A DNA stretch of 64,000 bases from Vibrio bivalvicida (GTDB lineage: Bacteria > Pseudomonadota > Gammaproteobacteria > Enterobacterales > Vibrionaceae), in contig NZ_LLEI02000075.1 of the NCBI RefSeq assembly GCF_001399455.2, positions 62,001-126,000 of the forward strand. Direction: 5' to 3'. Below the pieces are notes generated by a model, which was given only the letters and a program-made list of their open reading frames with translations, did not search any database and had not been told where the DNA came from. Shown piece by piece: positions 43,899-53,390 of the stretch; within the stretch, counting starts at the first letter, position 1, and each line of letters starts with the position of its first letter. A program made the position numbers and the translations under genes.

Positions 43899-44681
43899 TT
43901 AGTATTTTTGTGGAACAAACGTTTGTTCTTCAAGTGGAGCTCGAATATAGCCTTCTTTGTTGAGATTAGGTAGATGAATTTCTGGGTAGGTGAGGTCTTG
44001 GTATTCTATCTGTTCGAGTAGGTGGCTAATACAGTTTAAACGCGCGCGTTTCTTATCATCAGAAGGTACCACCCACCAAGGACATTGTTTGGTGTCTGTA
44101 TAAGCGAACATTTTATCTTTGGCTTCAGAGTATTCAGCCCAGCGGTTGCGCGATTCTAAATCCATTGGGCTGAATTTCCAGCGCTTAATGGGGGTTTTGA
44201 TACGTTCTAAGAAGCGCTTTTCCTGTTCTTCATCGGAAACCGAAAACCAGTATTTGAGCAAAATGGTGCCAGAACGCTGCAACATACGCTCGAACTCGGG
44301 GCAAGAACGTAGAAATTCATCATATTGTTCTTCGTTGCAAAAACCCATGACCTTTTCAACCCCAGCTCGGTTATACCAGCTACGGTCAAACAGTACGATC
44401 TCACCAGCAGCGGGAAGATGAGCAACGTAGCGCTGGAAGTACCATTGGGTCTTTTCTTTTTCCGTTGGAGCGGGTAGGGCGGCAACTCGACAAACCCTAG
44501 GGTTAAGCTTCTCAGTGATGCGTTTAATGACGCCACCCTTACCTGCAGCGTCCCGACCTTCAAAGATAACAACAACTTTTAACCCTTCTTGCTTAACCCA
44601 CTCCTGTAGCTTAACCAGTTCAATTTGCAGGCGTCGAAGTTCGTTCTCGTAGATTTTCTTATCAAGCTTGTTCTTGCCCAT
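43899..44681 (-). CDS. ppk2: Polyphosphate kinase 2
   Basis: PPK2-family enzyme that uses polyphosphate to phosphorylate nucleotides, mostly nucleoside diphosphates for this one-domain class. I start at ATG 44681 (AAAGGAG upstream), giving 260 residues; an upstream start would add seven. Walker A GRDAAGKGG at 42-50, Walker B-like LFDRSWYNRAGVE and the lid module with Arg and Lys are visible. It is convergent with phoU, which places a second polyphosphate enzyme within the phosphate locus. The preferred nucleotide cannot be told from sequence by eye. Confidence 0.93.
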   Translation of the reverse strand: MGKNKLDKKIYENELRRLQIELVKLQEWVKQEGLKVVVIFEGRDAAGKGGVIKRITEKLNPRVCRVAALPAPTEKEKTQWYFQRYVAHLPAAGEIVLFDRSWYNRAGVEKVMGFCNEEQYDEFLRSCPEFERMLQRSGTILLKYWFSVSDEEQEKRFLERIKTPIKRWKFSPMDLESRNRWAEYSEAKDKMFAYTDTKQCPWWVVPSDDKKRARLNCISHLLEQIEYQDLTYPEIHLPNLNKEGYIRAPLEEQTFVPQKY

Positions 44682-44735
44682 AATGCACTCCTTTGTTATC
44701 AAAAGGTTAGCACTAGTAAGCGTTTGATGAGAGTT

Positions 44736-45488
44736 TTATCGCTGAGAACTGAGAGTTTCTACGACCTTTTTAATCGCTGTCCTGTCTGTGACTGGAATGG
44801 TGAAATCATCGACATTTTGATTACCCATTTTGGCCGCATCTCGGATGCTAGTCATGACACTTGAGCGGGTACTCTTGCCCGAGAGATGAACTTCCCTGAC
44901 GCCAGTTTGCTGAACGATGTTTTGAACATTGTCGGCTGTTAGTCCAGCACCTGCCATGATTGAGATTCTACCATCAGCCAGCTCAACCATCTGTTTTAAT
45001 ACAGGTGCGCCTTGCTCAACATTGGCAGCCAAACCTGAGGTTAGAATGCGTTCGCAACCGAGTGAGATAACTTGTTCGAGGGCTTGTCGCCAGTCACTGC
45101 TTTGATCGATGGCTCGATGAAAAGTGACGCCTAAGTTGTACAACTTCGCGCGCTGAGTAAGCTGTTCGGCTAGTGGCATATCGATATGTCCATCGGCACT
45201 CAGCACTCCCAGCACTACGCCTTCTAATCCAGCCTCTGCTGCCGCTTCGATGTCGAGTAACATGGCCTCAATATCATCTTGGTCGTACAAGAAGTCTCCT
45301 TGCCTTGGACGAATCATGGCGAAGATAGGGATAGGGGAGATTTGCGCCGCTTTTTTCATCATGCCAAAGCTGGGTGTTAATCCACCAAGCGCTAAAGAGG
45401 AGCATAGCTCAATGCGTGTTGCGCCGCCGCTAATCGCATTATGCAGTGATTCAAGATTATCGATGCAAACTTCAACGTGGTACTTCAT
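44736..45488 (-). CDS. cutC: CutC family protein
   Basis: TIM-barrel protein of 250 residues (E. coli CutC 248), named for a copper-homeostasis phenotype whose molecular basis is disputed. The N-terminus VEVCIDNLESLHNAISGGATRIELCSS and internal SIMAGAGLT match the family. It lies 54 bases upstream of ppk2 on the same strand. No other copper gene is nearby. Confidence 0.93.
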   Translation of the reverse strand: MKYHVEVCIDNLESLHNAISGGATRIELCSSLALGGLTPSFGMMKKAAQISPIPIFAMIRPRQGDFLYDQDDIEAMLLDIEAAAEAGLEGVVLGVLSADGHIDMPLAEQLTQRAKLYNLGVTFHRAIDQSSDWRQALEQVISLGCERILTSGLAANVEQGAPVLKQMVELADGRISIMAGAGLTADNVQNIVQQTGVREVHLSGKSTRSSVMTSIRDAAKMGNQNVDDFTIPVTDRTAIKKVVETLSSQR

Positions 45489-45608
45489 TGGTAAAGCTCT
45501 CTGAAGATAAAGTTGGCGCTATTTTAACAGTAGGCGCGGAAGATATTAGGGTAAAGGTTGAGGATTTGATTTCCTCAAAACGGCGGAAGTAGATGTGTTG
45601 GATTGAAA

Positions 45609-45636
45609 CAAAAAACCTCAGCATGAGCTGAGGTTT
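45609..45636 (-). terminator. Rho-independent terminator after yebG
   Basis: AAACCTCAGC (45613-45622) pairs with GCTGAGGTTT (45627-45636), 4-base loop, T-run on the minus strand, 22 bases past the yebG stop. Confidence 0.85.
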
Positions 45637-45658
45637 AAGATCTTGAGCAGGAGCTAGG

Positions 45659-45961
45659 TTAAGCGGCGTCGTCTTGTGCTTGTTCAGCGTCTGCGACTGC
45701 TTCAACCTTTTTAGGCTTCTTAGGTGCAGGTTTGCGTTTTGCACCCAGTGCGTAGAGCACTTCTTCTTTGTTTTGTGCTAGGAACATAGCCAAGTCTTCT
45801 TTCTTGCCTTCGTCTTCTAGCAGTTCACTTTTACCTAGTAGCTCATAAAGCTCATCAGCCATATCAAGCATTTTGTCATATGCGTCAGCTTCCGCTTTAG
45901 AGGTAAAAGTCATTTTCTCTTCTCCGTTGCGTTCTACCACGTACTTGACGATTACAGCCAT
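45659..45961 (-). CDS. yebG: DNA damage-inducible protein YebG
   Basis: Small SOS-regulated protein of unknown biochemical function. 100 residues (E. coli 96) starting MAVIVKYVVERNGEEKMTF, with the conserved KAEADAYDKMLDMADELYEL helix, and a Lys/Pro- then Asp/Glu/Ala-rich tail. A perfect LexA box lies 37 bases upstream of the ATG. Confidence 0.95.
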   Translation of the reverse strand: MAVIVKYVVERNGEEKMTFTSKAEADAYDKMLDMADELYELLGKSELLEDEGKKEDLAMFLAQNKEEVLYALGAKRKPAPKKPKKVEAVADAEQAQDDAA

Positions 45962-45997
45962 GGTTGGTCCTCTAACTCAAATTATCAAAAATATTCA

Positions 45998-46013
45998 CTG
46001 TCTGTTTATACAG
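45998..46013 (-). promoter_or_regulatory. LexA (SOS) box before yebG
   Basis: CTGT (45998-46001), 8 bases, ACAG (46010-46013): a perfect match to the CTGT-N8-ACAG LexA operator, 37 bases before the yebG start. Control by LexA is well established for yebG in E. coli. Confidence 0.85.
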
Positions 46014-46090
46014 CTTATTGGTGGCAAAGTCTAGGTAGCACAGGCTATCATGAGGTTGAGAACGGTAAAAACTTGGTAACGCGCTGTTCA

Positions 46091-46711
46091 CTATGAAGAA
46101 GACAATGGAGTGCAGGACTGGAAAAGATGCTCAGTCGCTATCTTGGCAACGCTTTCTAGCATTTCTGGTGGAGGATTATCTATCGAGTGAATCTGCAGTC
46201 CATCGAGCATGGTAACTGCATAATGCGTCATTACTTGAATATCGGCACCTTGCACGAGCTGACCATCATTCTCGGCTCTTTCAAAACGATGTTGGATGAG
46301 CTGAATAAACTCTGCGCGCATCTTTAGAGCAGATGTTTTAACCACATGAGAATCATCACTGCAAGCCAGAGAACTTTGGATCATCAAGCACCCTTTGTTC
46401 TTCTCGTTGCTGCATTTTGCTTCAGCAGTGCGAGAAAAAATTGTCTCAATGACATCGCGAATTTGAGGCTGTTCTAATGCAGTGAAGAAAGGCGCTCCTT
46501 CACGATGTTTATACATTTCTACAGCTTGAAAATAGAGTTGCTCTTTATTGCCAAAAGTTGCGTACATACTTGGCTTGTTGATGCCCATTGCTTTGGTGAG
46601 ATCTTTGAGCGACGCACCGTCGTAACCTTGTGTCCAAAAGACATCCAAGGCTTTCTCAAGAGCGACTTCTTTATCAAAGCTTTTTGGGCGACCACAGGTT
46701 AAACGGACCAT
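46091..46711 (-). CDS. TetR-family regulator of the RND efflux operon
   Basis: 206 residues from ATG 46711; open frame reaches 46822, but the extra 37 residues do not look like a TetR N-terminus. Helix-turn-helix at about 30-50 (GASLKDLTKAMGINKPSMYA) followed by TFGNKEQLY, typical of TetR/AcrR regulators; the C-terminal part is the ligand-binding helical domain with several cysteines. Divergent from the RND genes, with a palindromic operator between, so it probably represses them and itself. Its ribosome-binding site is weak. Confidence 0.85.
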   Translation of the reverse strand: MVRLTCGRPKSFDKEVALEKALDVFWTQGYDGASLKDLTKAMGINKPSMYATFGNKEQLYFQAVEMYKHREGAPFFTALEQPQIRDVIETIFSRTAEAKCSNEKNKGCLMIQSSLACSDDSHVVKTSALKMRAEFIQLIQHRFERAENDGQLVQGADIQVMTHYAVTMLDGLQIHSIDNPPPEMLESVAKIATEHLFQSCTPLSSS

Positions 46712-46837
46712 AATTTCATTCAATAACTTCTCATATATGACACTCAAATGGTAAATCGCAGGGCGTGCGTTGTCCATATCGAAAATGCATTCATTTGGTA
46801 AATTTAACTTGATCAATATCAAAGCTTAGGATTATTA

Positions 46838-46849
46838 TACCGATCGGTA
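46838..46849. promoter_or_regulatory. Palindromic operator before the RND operon
   Basis: TACCGATCGGTA, a perfect 12-bp palindrome, 24 bases before the adaptor start and 126 before the regulator start. Its form resembles operators of TetR regulators. Binding by the neighbouring regulator is inferred. Confidence 0.65.
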
Positions 46850-46873
46850 CAAAAATAATGTAAGGATAGCGAG

Positions 46874-48106
46874 ATGGTAGGTAAACACCTTAAAACCCCC
46901 CTTCTACTTATCTCAATTGCAGCACCTTTGGTGTTGTCGGGATGTCAGGATTCACATGCAGAAGTGACTCAGTCCGCACCACCAGCTCCTGGTGTTGAAG
47001 TGGCAGAGGTTCTAGTTGAAACCATCACTGAGCTTGATGAATATACAGGTCGTTTAGAGTCACCTCAGACAGTATCGGTGATACCGCGAGTGTCGGGCTA
47101 CGTTGAGCAAGTGCATTTTGAAGAAGGCATTATGGTTGAAGAAGGCGATGTTCTATTCTCAATTGATGATCGAGCATTTGTGGCAGAAGTGGCGCGACTA
47201 GAGGCGGAGCTAAGCAGTGCCAAAGCAAGTTACAACCAATCAATCAAAGATCACCAGCGAGCTCTAAAGCTCAACAAAAATAACGCTATTTCACAAGAAA
47301 CGGTGGATGCTCGTTTTACCGCTAAGCAGCGCAGCGCAGCAAGTGTCGCGGCGATTAAAGCTTCATTGTCTCAAGCCAAGTTAGATCTTGCCTTTACTCA
47401 AGTCACGGCGCCGATTACTGGCAAGGTTTCGAGAGCTGATATCACTAAAGGTAACTATGTGTCTGCGGGTAATACTCAGCTCACCACGCTAGTATCGACT
47501 GCTCATATGTACGCTTACTTTGATGTCGATGAAGTGACGTTTCTGAAATACCAGAAATTGAACAAGCTTAAAGCGGGTGAAGGTTACGCGAAACAGTTGG
47601 TGCAGCTTGGCTTGGCCAATGATGCAGCTTACCCACGAGTAGGGCACATCGACTTCGTTGATAATGCAATCAATCAAGCTACAGGAACGATTCGAGTTCG
47701 CGCGGTATTTGACAACAAAGATCAGTCTTTATGGCCAGGTATGTTTGCTAAATTGCGCATTACGGGCTCAAGCAGCTACGAAGGTATGTTGATAGACAAT
47801 CGTGCGGTGGGTACTGACCTCAACAACAAATATGTGTTGGTTCTTGATGACAACAATATCGTGCAATATCGCGCGGTTTCTCTGGGTGAAAAACTCAATG
47901 GCTTGCGTATTGTGGCAGACGGGTTATTGCCAGGCGATAAAGTGGTGGTGAATGGCCTGCAACGTGTACGTGCCAACATGCCGGTTACACCGAGTGAAGT
48001 CTCAATGGCGAATGAATTAACGTTATCAATGCTGCGTGACCAACAAGATCTGATTGACCAACAGCGCCAATCTCTTACCACAGCGGCATTAAACGAGAAA
48101 GGATAA
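46874..48106 (+). CDS. RND efflux periplasmic adaptor lipoprotein
   Basis: Membrane fusion protein of a tripartite drug efflux pump. 410 residues with a lipoprotein signal ending LVLSGC, Cys24 being the lipidated residue and Gln at +2 predicting outer-membrane routing or at least no Asp retention signal. Lipoyl-type halves flank a helical hairpin (about 95-170, rich in KASYNQSIKDHQRAL-like sequence), then beta-barrel and membrane-proximal domains. GGATAGCG precedes the ATG. Four bases before the pump gene. Confidence 0.93.
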   Translation: MVGKHLKTPLLLISIAAPLVLSGCQDSHAEVTQSAPPAPGVEVAEVLVETITELDEYTGRLESPQTVSVIPRVSGYVEQVHFEEGIMVEEGDVLFSIDDRAFVAEVARLEAELSSAKASYNQSIKDHQRALKLNKNNAISQETVDARFTAKQRSAASVAAIKASLSQAKLDLAFTQVTAPITGKVSRADITKGNYVSAGNTQLTTLVSTAHMYAYFDVDEVTFLKYQKLNKLKAGEGYAKQLVQLGLANDAAYPRVGHIDFVDNAINQATGTIRVRAVFDNKDQSLWPGMFAKLRITGSSSYEGMLIDNRAVGTDLNNKYVLVLDDNNIVQYRAVSLGEKLNGLRIVADGLLPGDKVVVNGLQRVRANMPVTPSEVSMANELTLSMLRDQQDLIDQQRQSLTTAALNEKG

Positions 48107-48110
48107 CGGG

Positions 48111-51100
48111 ATGTTTTCTCAGTATTTTATTCGTAGACCGATCTTTGCTTCGGTCTTATCGATACTCATTTTTATCGCAGGTGCGTTATCAGTGTGGCAG
48201 TTGCCTATTACTGAGTATCCTGAAGTTGTACCTCCTACGGTCGTTGTTACGGCAACATACCCAGGCGCAAACCCTAAAGTCATAGCCGACACGGTTGCAT
48301 CTCCTCTTGAAGAGGAAATTAACGGTGTCGAAGATATGTTGTACATGTCTTCGCAAGCCACCTCCGATGGGATGATGACCTTAACGGTAACCTTTGAAAT
48401 TGGCACTGACGCTGACAAAGCACAAAGCTTAGTGCAAAGTCGCGTTGACCGCGCATTACCAAGGTTGCCAGAAGAGGTTCAGCGTTTAGGTGTTGTTACC
48501 GAGAAGTCGTCTCCTGACTTGACCATGGTGGTTCACCTTTACTCTCCAGATGAACGCTACGATTTGCTCTACTTGGCAAACTATGCGGCGCTTAACGTAC
48601 GTGATGAAATTACCCGTATTGAAGGTGTTGGCGCAGTGCGTGTATTTGGTGGCGGTGAGTACAGCATGCGTATCTGGCTTGATCCTAATAAGGTCGCTGC
48701 ACTTGGCTTGAACCCTACTGAAATCATTGCAGCCGTTCGTGAGCAAAACCAACAAGCAGCGGCAGGCAGTCTAGGCGCGCAGCCAAGCGGTAATTCTGAT
48801 TTCCAATTGTTGATCAATGTGAAAGGTCGTCTCACCGATGTTGAAGAGTTTGAAAACATCATCATCAAAGTCGGTGAAAACGGTCAAATCAACCGCTTGA
48901 AAGATGTAGCTCGCATTGAGTTAGGTGCTGAAACCTATTCACTACGTTCACTATTGGATAACCAAGATGCAGTAGCGATTGGTGTTTTCCAAGCTTCAGG
49001 TTCGAATGCGATTCAAATCTCTGAAGATGTGCGCAGCAAGATGGCCGAGCTTGAACAGAGCTTCCCACAAGGTGTGGCATACGACATCGTTTATGACCCG
49101 ACAGTCTTTGTTCGTGGCTCAATTGAAGCGGTTGTCCAAACGCTACTTGAGGCAGTATTGTTGGTCGTTTTGGTTGTGGTGCTATTCCTACAAACGTGGC
49201 GCGCGTCAATCATCCCGCTGGTGGCCGTTCCGGTTTCTTTGGTCGGTACGTTTGCTTTCATGCACTTGATGGGCTTTTCACTCAATGCGCTATCGCTGTT
49301 TGGTTTGGTGCTGGCGATAGGTATTGTTGTCGATGATGCCATAGTGGTGGTGGAGAATGTTGAACGAAACATAGCGGAAGGCTTGGCACCGATTCCTGCA
49401 ACGGAAAAAGCGATGCGTGAAGTGACAGGGCCTATCGTCGCTACGACTTTAGTGCTTGCTGCGGTATTTATCCCAACCGCCTTTATGTCTGGCTTAACCG
49501 GACAGTTCTATAAGCAGTTTGCGCTGACGATTACCATCTCGACCTTTATATCTGCGATTAACTCTTTGACTTTGAGTCCGGCTTTATCGGCACTGTTACT
49601 AAAAGGTCATGATCAGCCTAAAGATTGGCTGACGCGTGTGATGGATTCACTGTTTGGACGTCTGATTTTTGCTCCGTTTAATAAGCTGTTTAATAAAGGT
49701 GCTAGTGCCTACGGTTACGTGGTGAAGAAAACCATCCGTCTCGGTGCCTTGATTGGTGTTATCTATGTTGGATTACTTGGCCTAACGGCTTATCAGTTTG
49801 ATCAAACGCCAACAGGTTATGTGCCAGGGCAAGATAAGCAGTACTTAGTCGCTTTTGCTCAGTTACCTGATGCGGCGTCTCTTGAGCGTACCGATGCTGT
49901 GATTCGTGAAATGTCTGAGATTGCACTTGCCCAACCTGGTGTTGAACACTCGGTGGCTTTCCCAGGATTAAGTATCAATGGATTTACCAATAGCCCGAAC
50001 AGCGGCATTGTCTTCACGCCATTGTCTGATTTTGAAGACCGACAAGATCCTAGTTTGAGTGCGGGCGCGATCGCGATGCAACTTAACCAGAAGTTTGCTG
50101 CGATTCCCGATGCCTTTATTGCCATCTTCCCGCCGCCACCAGTTCAAGGTCTGGGCACGATTGGTGGCTTTAGGTTACAAATCCAAGATAGGGGTAATCA
50201 CGGCTATGAGGCTTTGTATCAGGTCACTCAACAAGTGATCATGAAGGCTTGGGCTGATCCTGCGTTGACAGGCGTATTCTCAAGCTATCAGGTCAATGTG
50301 CCACAATTAGAGCTAGACGTAGATCGCACTAAAGCGCTGAAACAAAATGTCTCGTTAGATGATGTCTTTGCGACACTGCAATCTTACATGGGCTCAACTT
50401 ACGTCAACGACATCAACCGATTTGGCCGTACTTATCAGGTGAATGTTCAGGCTGATGAAGCGTTTCGTCAAAACCCTGAGCAGATTCGCCAACTTAAGGT
50501 AAGAAATGCCGATGGAGAAATGATCCCACTTGGCTCATTTGTCAATGTTGATAACGTTGCAGGACCTGATCGCGTCATGCATTACAACGCCTACAAAACC
50601 GCAGAAATCAACGGTAGCCCAATGCCGGGGGTTAGCTCTGGTGAAGCGCAGGCAGCGATTGAAAAGATTCTTGCAGAGACGTTGCCAATCGGTATGACCT
50701 ACGAATGGACGGAGCTCACTTATCAGCAAAAACTTGCCGGTAATACAGCAACCTTAATCTATCCATTGGTGATTTTACTGGTGTTCTTAGTACTGGCAGC
50801 ACAGTACGAGAGTGTGCGTTTACCTATGGCGATTATTCTGATTATTCCAATGACGCTGTTGTCAGCGATCAGCGGTGTGATCTTGTGGGGAAGTGACAAC
50901 AATATCTTTACCCAAATAGGTTTGATTGTATTAGTTGGTTTGGCGACCAAGAACGCAATTTTAATTGTTGAGTTTGCCAAGGAATTGCAGGACAGAGGTC
51001 GTACAGTCATGGACGCAATCTTAGAGGCATCTCGCCTACGTTTGCGCCCGATTCTGATGACATCTATCGCCTTTATTATGGGCGTGGTTCCTATGGTGTT

Positions 51101-51293
51101 CTCAACTGGCGCAGGTGCCGAAATGAGACAAGCGATGGGCATTGCAGTCTTTTCCGGCATGATTGGTGTCACTGTGTTTGGACTCCTGCTCACTCCGCTG
51201 TTCTACTACGTACTGGCAAAACGTGGCCAACAGAAGAAACAAGCAGTTGAACACAATATTGCACTTGAACCTGCAAATGAATCCACTGTCTGA
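48111..51293 (+). CDS. RND multidrug efflux pump, HAE-1 family
   Basis: Inner-membrane proton/drug antiporter of the AcrB/MexB type. 1060 residues with twelve spans in two repeats and two large periplasmic loops. The proton-relay pair Asp-Asp is in GIVVDDAIVVVENVERN and the matching Lys in LVGLATKNAILIVEFA. The N-terminus MFSQYFIRRPIFASVLSILI is standard. No outer-membrane factor follows, so it must use TolC or another encoded elsewhere. Substrates cannot be predicted. Vibrio vme-type pumps are the likely relatives. Confidence 0.96.
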   Translation: MFSQYFIRRPIFASVLSILIFIAGALSVWQLPITEYPEVVPPTVVVTATYPGANPKVIADTVASPLEEEINGVEDMLYMSSQATSDGMMTLTVTFEIGTDADKAQSLVQSRVDRALPRLPEEVQRLGVVTEKSSPDLTMVVHLYSPDERYDLLYLANYAALNVRDEITRIEGVGAVRVFGGGEYSMRIWLDPNKVAALGLNPTEIIAAVREQNQQAAAGSLGAQPSGNSDFQLLINVKGRLTDVEEFENIIIKVGENGQINRLKDVARIELGAETYSLRSLLDNQDAVAIGVFQASGSNAIQISEDVRSKMAELEQSFPQGVAYDIVYDPTVFVRGSIEAVVQTLLEAVLLVVLVVVLFLQTWRASIIPLVAVPVSLVGTFAFMHLMGFSLNALSLFGLVLAIGIVVDDAIVVVENVERNIAEGLAPIPATEKAMREVTGPIVATTLVLAAVFIPTAFMSGLTGQFYKQFALTITISTFISAINSLTLSPALSALLLKGHDQPKDWLTRVMDSLFGRLIFAPFNKLFNKGASAYGYVVKKTIRLGALIGVIYVGLLGLTAYQFDQTPTGYVPGQDKQYLVAFAQLPDAASLERTDAVIREMSEIALAQPGVEHSVAFPGLSINGFTNSPNSGIVFTPLSDFEDRQDPSLSAGAIAMQLNQKFAAIPDAFIAIFPPPPVQGLGTIGGFRLQIQDRGNHGYEALYQVTQQVIMKAWADPALTGVFSSYQVNVPQLELDVDRTKALKQNVSLDDVFATLQSYMGSTYVNDINRFGRTYQVNVQADEAFRQNPEQIRQLKVRNADGEMIPLGSFVNVDNVAGPDRVMHYNAYKTAEINGSPMPGVSSGEAQAAIEKILAETLPIGMTYEWTELTYQQKLAGNTATLIYPLVILLVFLVLAAQYESVRLPMAIILIIPMTLLSAISGVILWGSDNNIFTQIGLIVLVGLATKNAILIVEFAKELQDRGRTVMDAILEASRLRLRPILMTSIAFIMGVVPMVFSTGAGAEMRQAMGIAVFSGMIGVTVFGLLLTPLFYYVLAKRGQQKKQAVEHNIALEPANESTV

Positions 51294-51313
51294 TCCCGCT
51301 CATTAGGATTCTT

Positions 51314-51348
51314 AGGGCAACTCTGGTTATTGGAGTTGCCCTTTTTTT
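51314..51348 (+). terminator. Terminator after the RND pump gene
   Basis: AGGGCAACTC (51314-51323) pairs with GAGTTGCCCT (51333-51342), 9-base loop, then a run of seven T, reaching the stop codon of the convergent LysR gene. Confidence 0.88.
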
Positions 51349-52234
51349 AATCCCATTGATGGCAATATTCGATAAAGGATTTGAGCAATGGGCTCTGATA
51401 CTTTTCCTTATGTACAAGCAACCAGTAGCGCCTTTTCATATCCAAAGAGAGTTTAAGTTCTACAACTCTACCATCGGTTAACGCCGGCTGAGCCGCGAGT
51501 TTTGATAAGCAACCTAATCCAAGCCCAGCAGAGACACTGTTAATCAAAGCTTCTGTTGTGTTGAGCTGGAATGACTCATGCCACTGTTCAATACGCGGAG
51601 CAATAGCGCGAAGGAAAAACTCTCTCGAACCTGAACCTGGCTCGCGTAAAATCCACTCACTCTCTTCCAAATCACCAACACTAAACCTTTGTCTATTTGC
51701 CAATGGCGAATGAGGGCAGCAGATCACGCACATCTCGTCTTGGCTGAATTGGGTGGATATAAGCTCGGGGTGCAGTGTTTTACCTTCAATAAGTGCAAGA
51801 TCAAGCTCATAGTCGACTAACTTCTGACAAATCAAAGCAGAGTTGGAGATAAACAAGCTTTGCGAGTGGTGATTAGTATGGCGGCGAAAATCACTAATTA
51901 AGTAGGGTGCAACTTGATTACCTATGGTGTCACTAGCCCCAATTCTTAGTTCACCAGTTAATGTTTGGTCATTATCAAATAACTGCTCGATATCTTGCGC
52001 CCGCTCAATGAGTTCGTCCGCTAAAGGCAGTAGTTTCTGCCCTTCTTGATTGAGGATAAGTCGATTATTGACTCTATCGAACAATGAATGACCGATTTGT
52101 TTTTCTAGCTCTGACAGCGCCATGCTGACTGCCGCCTTGGACAGAAACAAGGCTTCTGACGCTGCCGTTAACGTGTCATGTTGTGTAATTGAGATAAACA
52201 CTCTGAGCTGTTTTAGAGATATATTCGCGGCCAT
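51347..52234 (-). CDS. LysR-family regulator
   Basis: 295 residues with N-terminal helix-turn-helix (about 18-40, TAASEALFLSKAAVSMALSE) and a LysR substrate-binding domain with the conserved ELRIGASDTIG and GLGLGCLSK. It is divergent from a TDT-family exporter with a 104-base gap, so that gene is the likely target. The inducer is unknown. The frame's last codons overlap the terminator of the RND operon. Confidence 0.88.
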   Translation of the reverse strand: MAANISLKQLRVFISITQHDTLTAASEALFLSKAAVSMALSELEKQIGHSLFDRVNNRLILNQEGQKLLPLADELIERAQDIEQLFDNDQTLTGELRIGASDTIGNQVAPYLISDFRRHTNHHSQSLFISNSALICQKLVDYELDLALIEGKTLHPELISTQFSQDEMCVICCPHSPLANRQRFSVGDLEESEWILREPGSGSREFFLRAIAPRIEQWHESFQLNTTEALINSVSAGLGLGCLSKLAAQPALTDGRVVELKLSLDMKRRYWLLVHKEKYQSPLLKSFIEYCHQWD

Positions 52235-52338
52235 AGCTTCGTTTAGATTGTCTGAACATATGTTCTAAATAATTAGATATTATCGAACACTTGGCAAGCG
52301 TAAACTAGCTCCATGGTAAGCAAACTAGGTAAATAAAG

Positions 52339-53307
52339 ATGATTAAAGCAGCAAAAGCAAAAGTGATGGGTGCACCTACTCCTATGGCAGGCTTAGCGCT
52401 TGGTATTGCCAGTTTAGGATGGTGTTGGGAAAATGCTGCTCCATTCCATGGTTACGCTCAGTGGAGTGGTGCGGCAATCGCAAGTGTATTACTGGCTGTT
52501 CTAGCGGTAAAATTTCTCGTTCATAATCATCTATTGCGTGAAGACCTAGCTCACCCTGTCGTGGGTAGTGTTGTACCAACGTTTGCGATGGGCACTATGG
52601 TAGTTTCGAATTCTTTAGGGCACTTTTACCCTTTAGTTGGAGACTTACTTTGGCTGTTTGCGGTTGGTCTTCACATTGTGTTTCTAGTCAGCTTTATCTA
52701 CCACAGAGCGCAAGAGTTTGAATTGCACCATATGGTACCGAGTTGGTTTGTACCACCTGTAGGCATCATAGTGGCTGATGTTTCTTTCTCAGGTAACCCT
52801 GTTTTGAGCCATATTGCAGACGGCGCGCTAATGTTCGGAATGGTCGCTTATGCAGTGATGCTGCCAATGATGATCTATCGTTTTATGTTTACTCATGAGA
52901 TTCCAGACGCAGCAAAACCAACCATGGCGATCATGGCAGCACCAGCCAGCCTGTCGTTAGCCGGGTATTTAACGGTAACGGCCGATCCTTCACCTGTGAT
53001 CATAGGTCTATTATTTGGCATTGCGATTTTGATGACAGCAATTATCTACTTGGCTTTCTTTAAATTACTCAGACTGCCATTCAGCCCAGGTTACGCTGCA
53101 TTTACCTTCCCAATGGTGATTGGTTCAACAGCGTTGTTTAAACTTGCCACATGGATGGAGACCATCGGTGTTGCAGTAAAATACGTCACTCAAGTGCACT
53201 ACCTTGCCGTCTTAGAGCTCGTAGTAGCGACTCTAGTGGTCAGTTACGTTGCACTTCGTTACCTGCATTTCTATCAGCCTCACAACTTAACAGTGAGCAA
53301 TGCGTAA
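52339..53307 (+). CDS. TDT-family (SLAC1/TehA-like) membrane transporter
   Basis: 322-residue integral membrane protein with about ten spans, matching the tellurite-resistance/dicarboxylate transporter family (TehA, Mae1, SLAC1, sulfite exporters). It has the alternating G-x-ASLG and FPMVIGSTAL elements of the fold. AATAAAG precedes the ATG. The regulator beside it is divergent. The substrate may be sulfite, C4-dicarboxylate, nitrate or chloride; sequence alone does not decide. Confidence 0.85.
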   Translation: MIKAAKAKVMGAPTPMAGLALGIASLGWCWENAAPFHGYAQWSGAAIASVLLAVLAVKFLVHNHLLREDLAHPVVGSVVPTFAMGTMVVSNSLGHFYPLVGDLLWLFAVGLHIVFLVSFIYHRAQEFELHHMVPSWFVPPVGIIVADVSFSGNPVLSHIADGALMFGMVAYAVMLPMMIYRFMFTHEIPDAAKPTMAIMAAPASLSLAGYLTVTADPSPVIIGLLFGIAILMTAIIYLAFFKLLRLPFSPGYAAFTFPMVIGSTALFKLATWMETIGVAVKYVTQVHYLAVLELVVATLVVSYVALRYLHFYQPHNLTVSNA

Positions 53308-53390
53308 CCTTTTAGCCTAGATATTTTCTGATACGATATGCACTTATGCTAATCTGAGCGCAATAGCGGCAATATTAGTGTGAGTGCATT

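Noticed and set aside
46712..46822. N-terminal extension of the TetR regulator
   Set aside because: Residues before MVRLTCGRPKSF do not resemble TetR proteins and an ATG fits at 46711.
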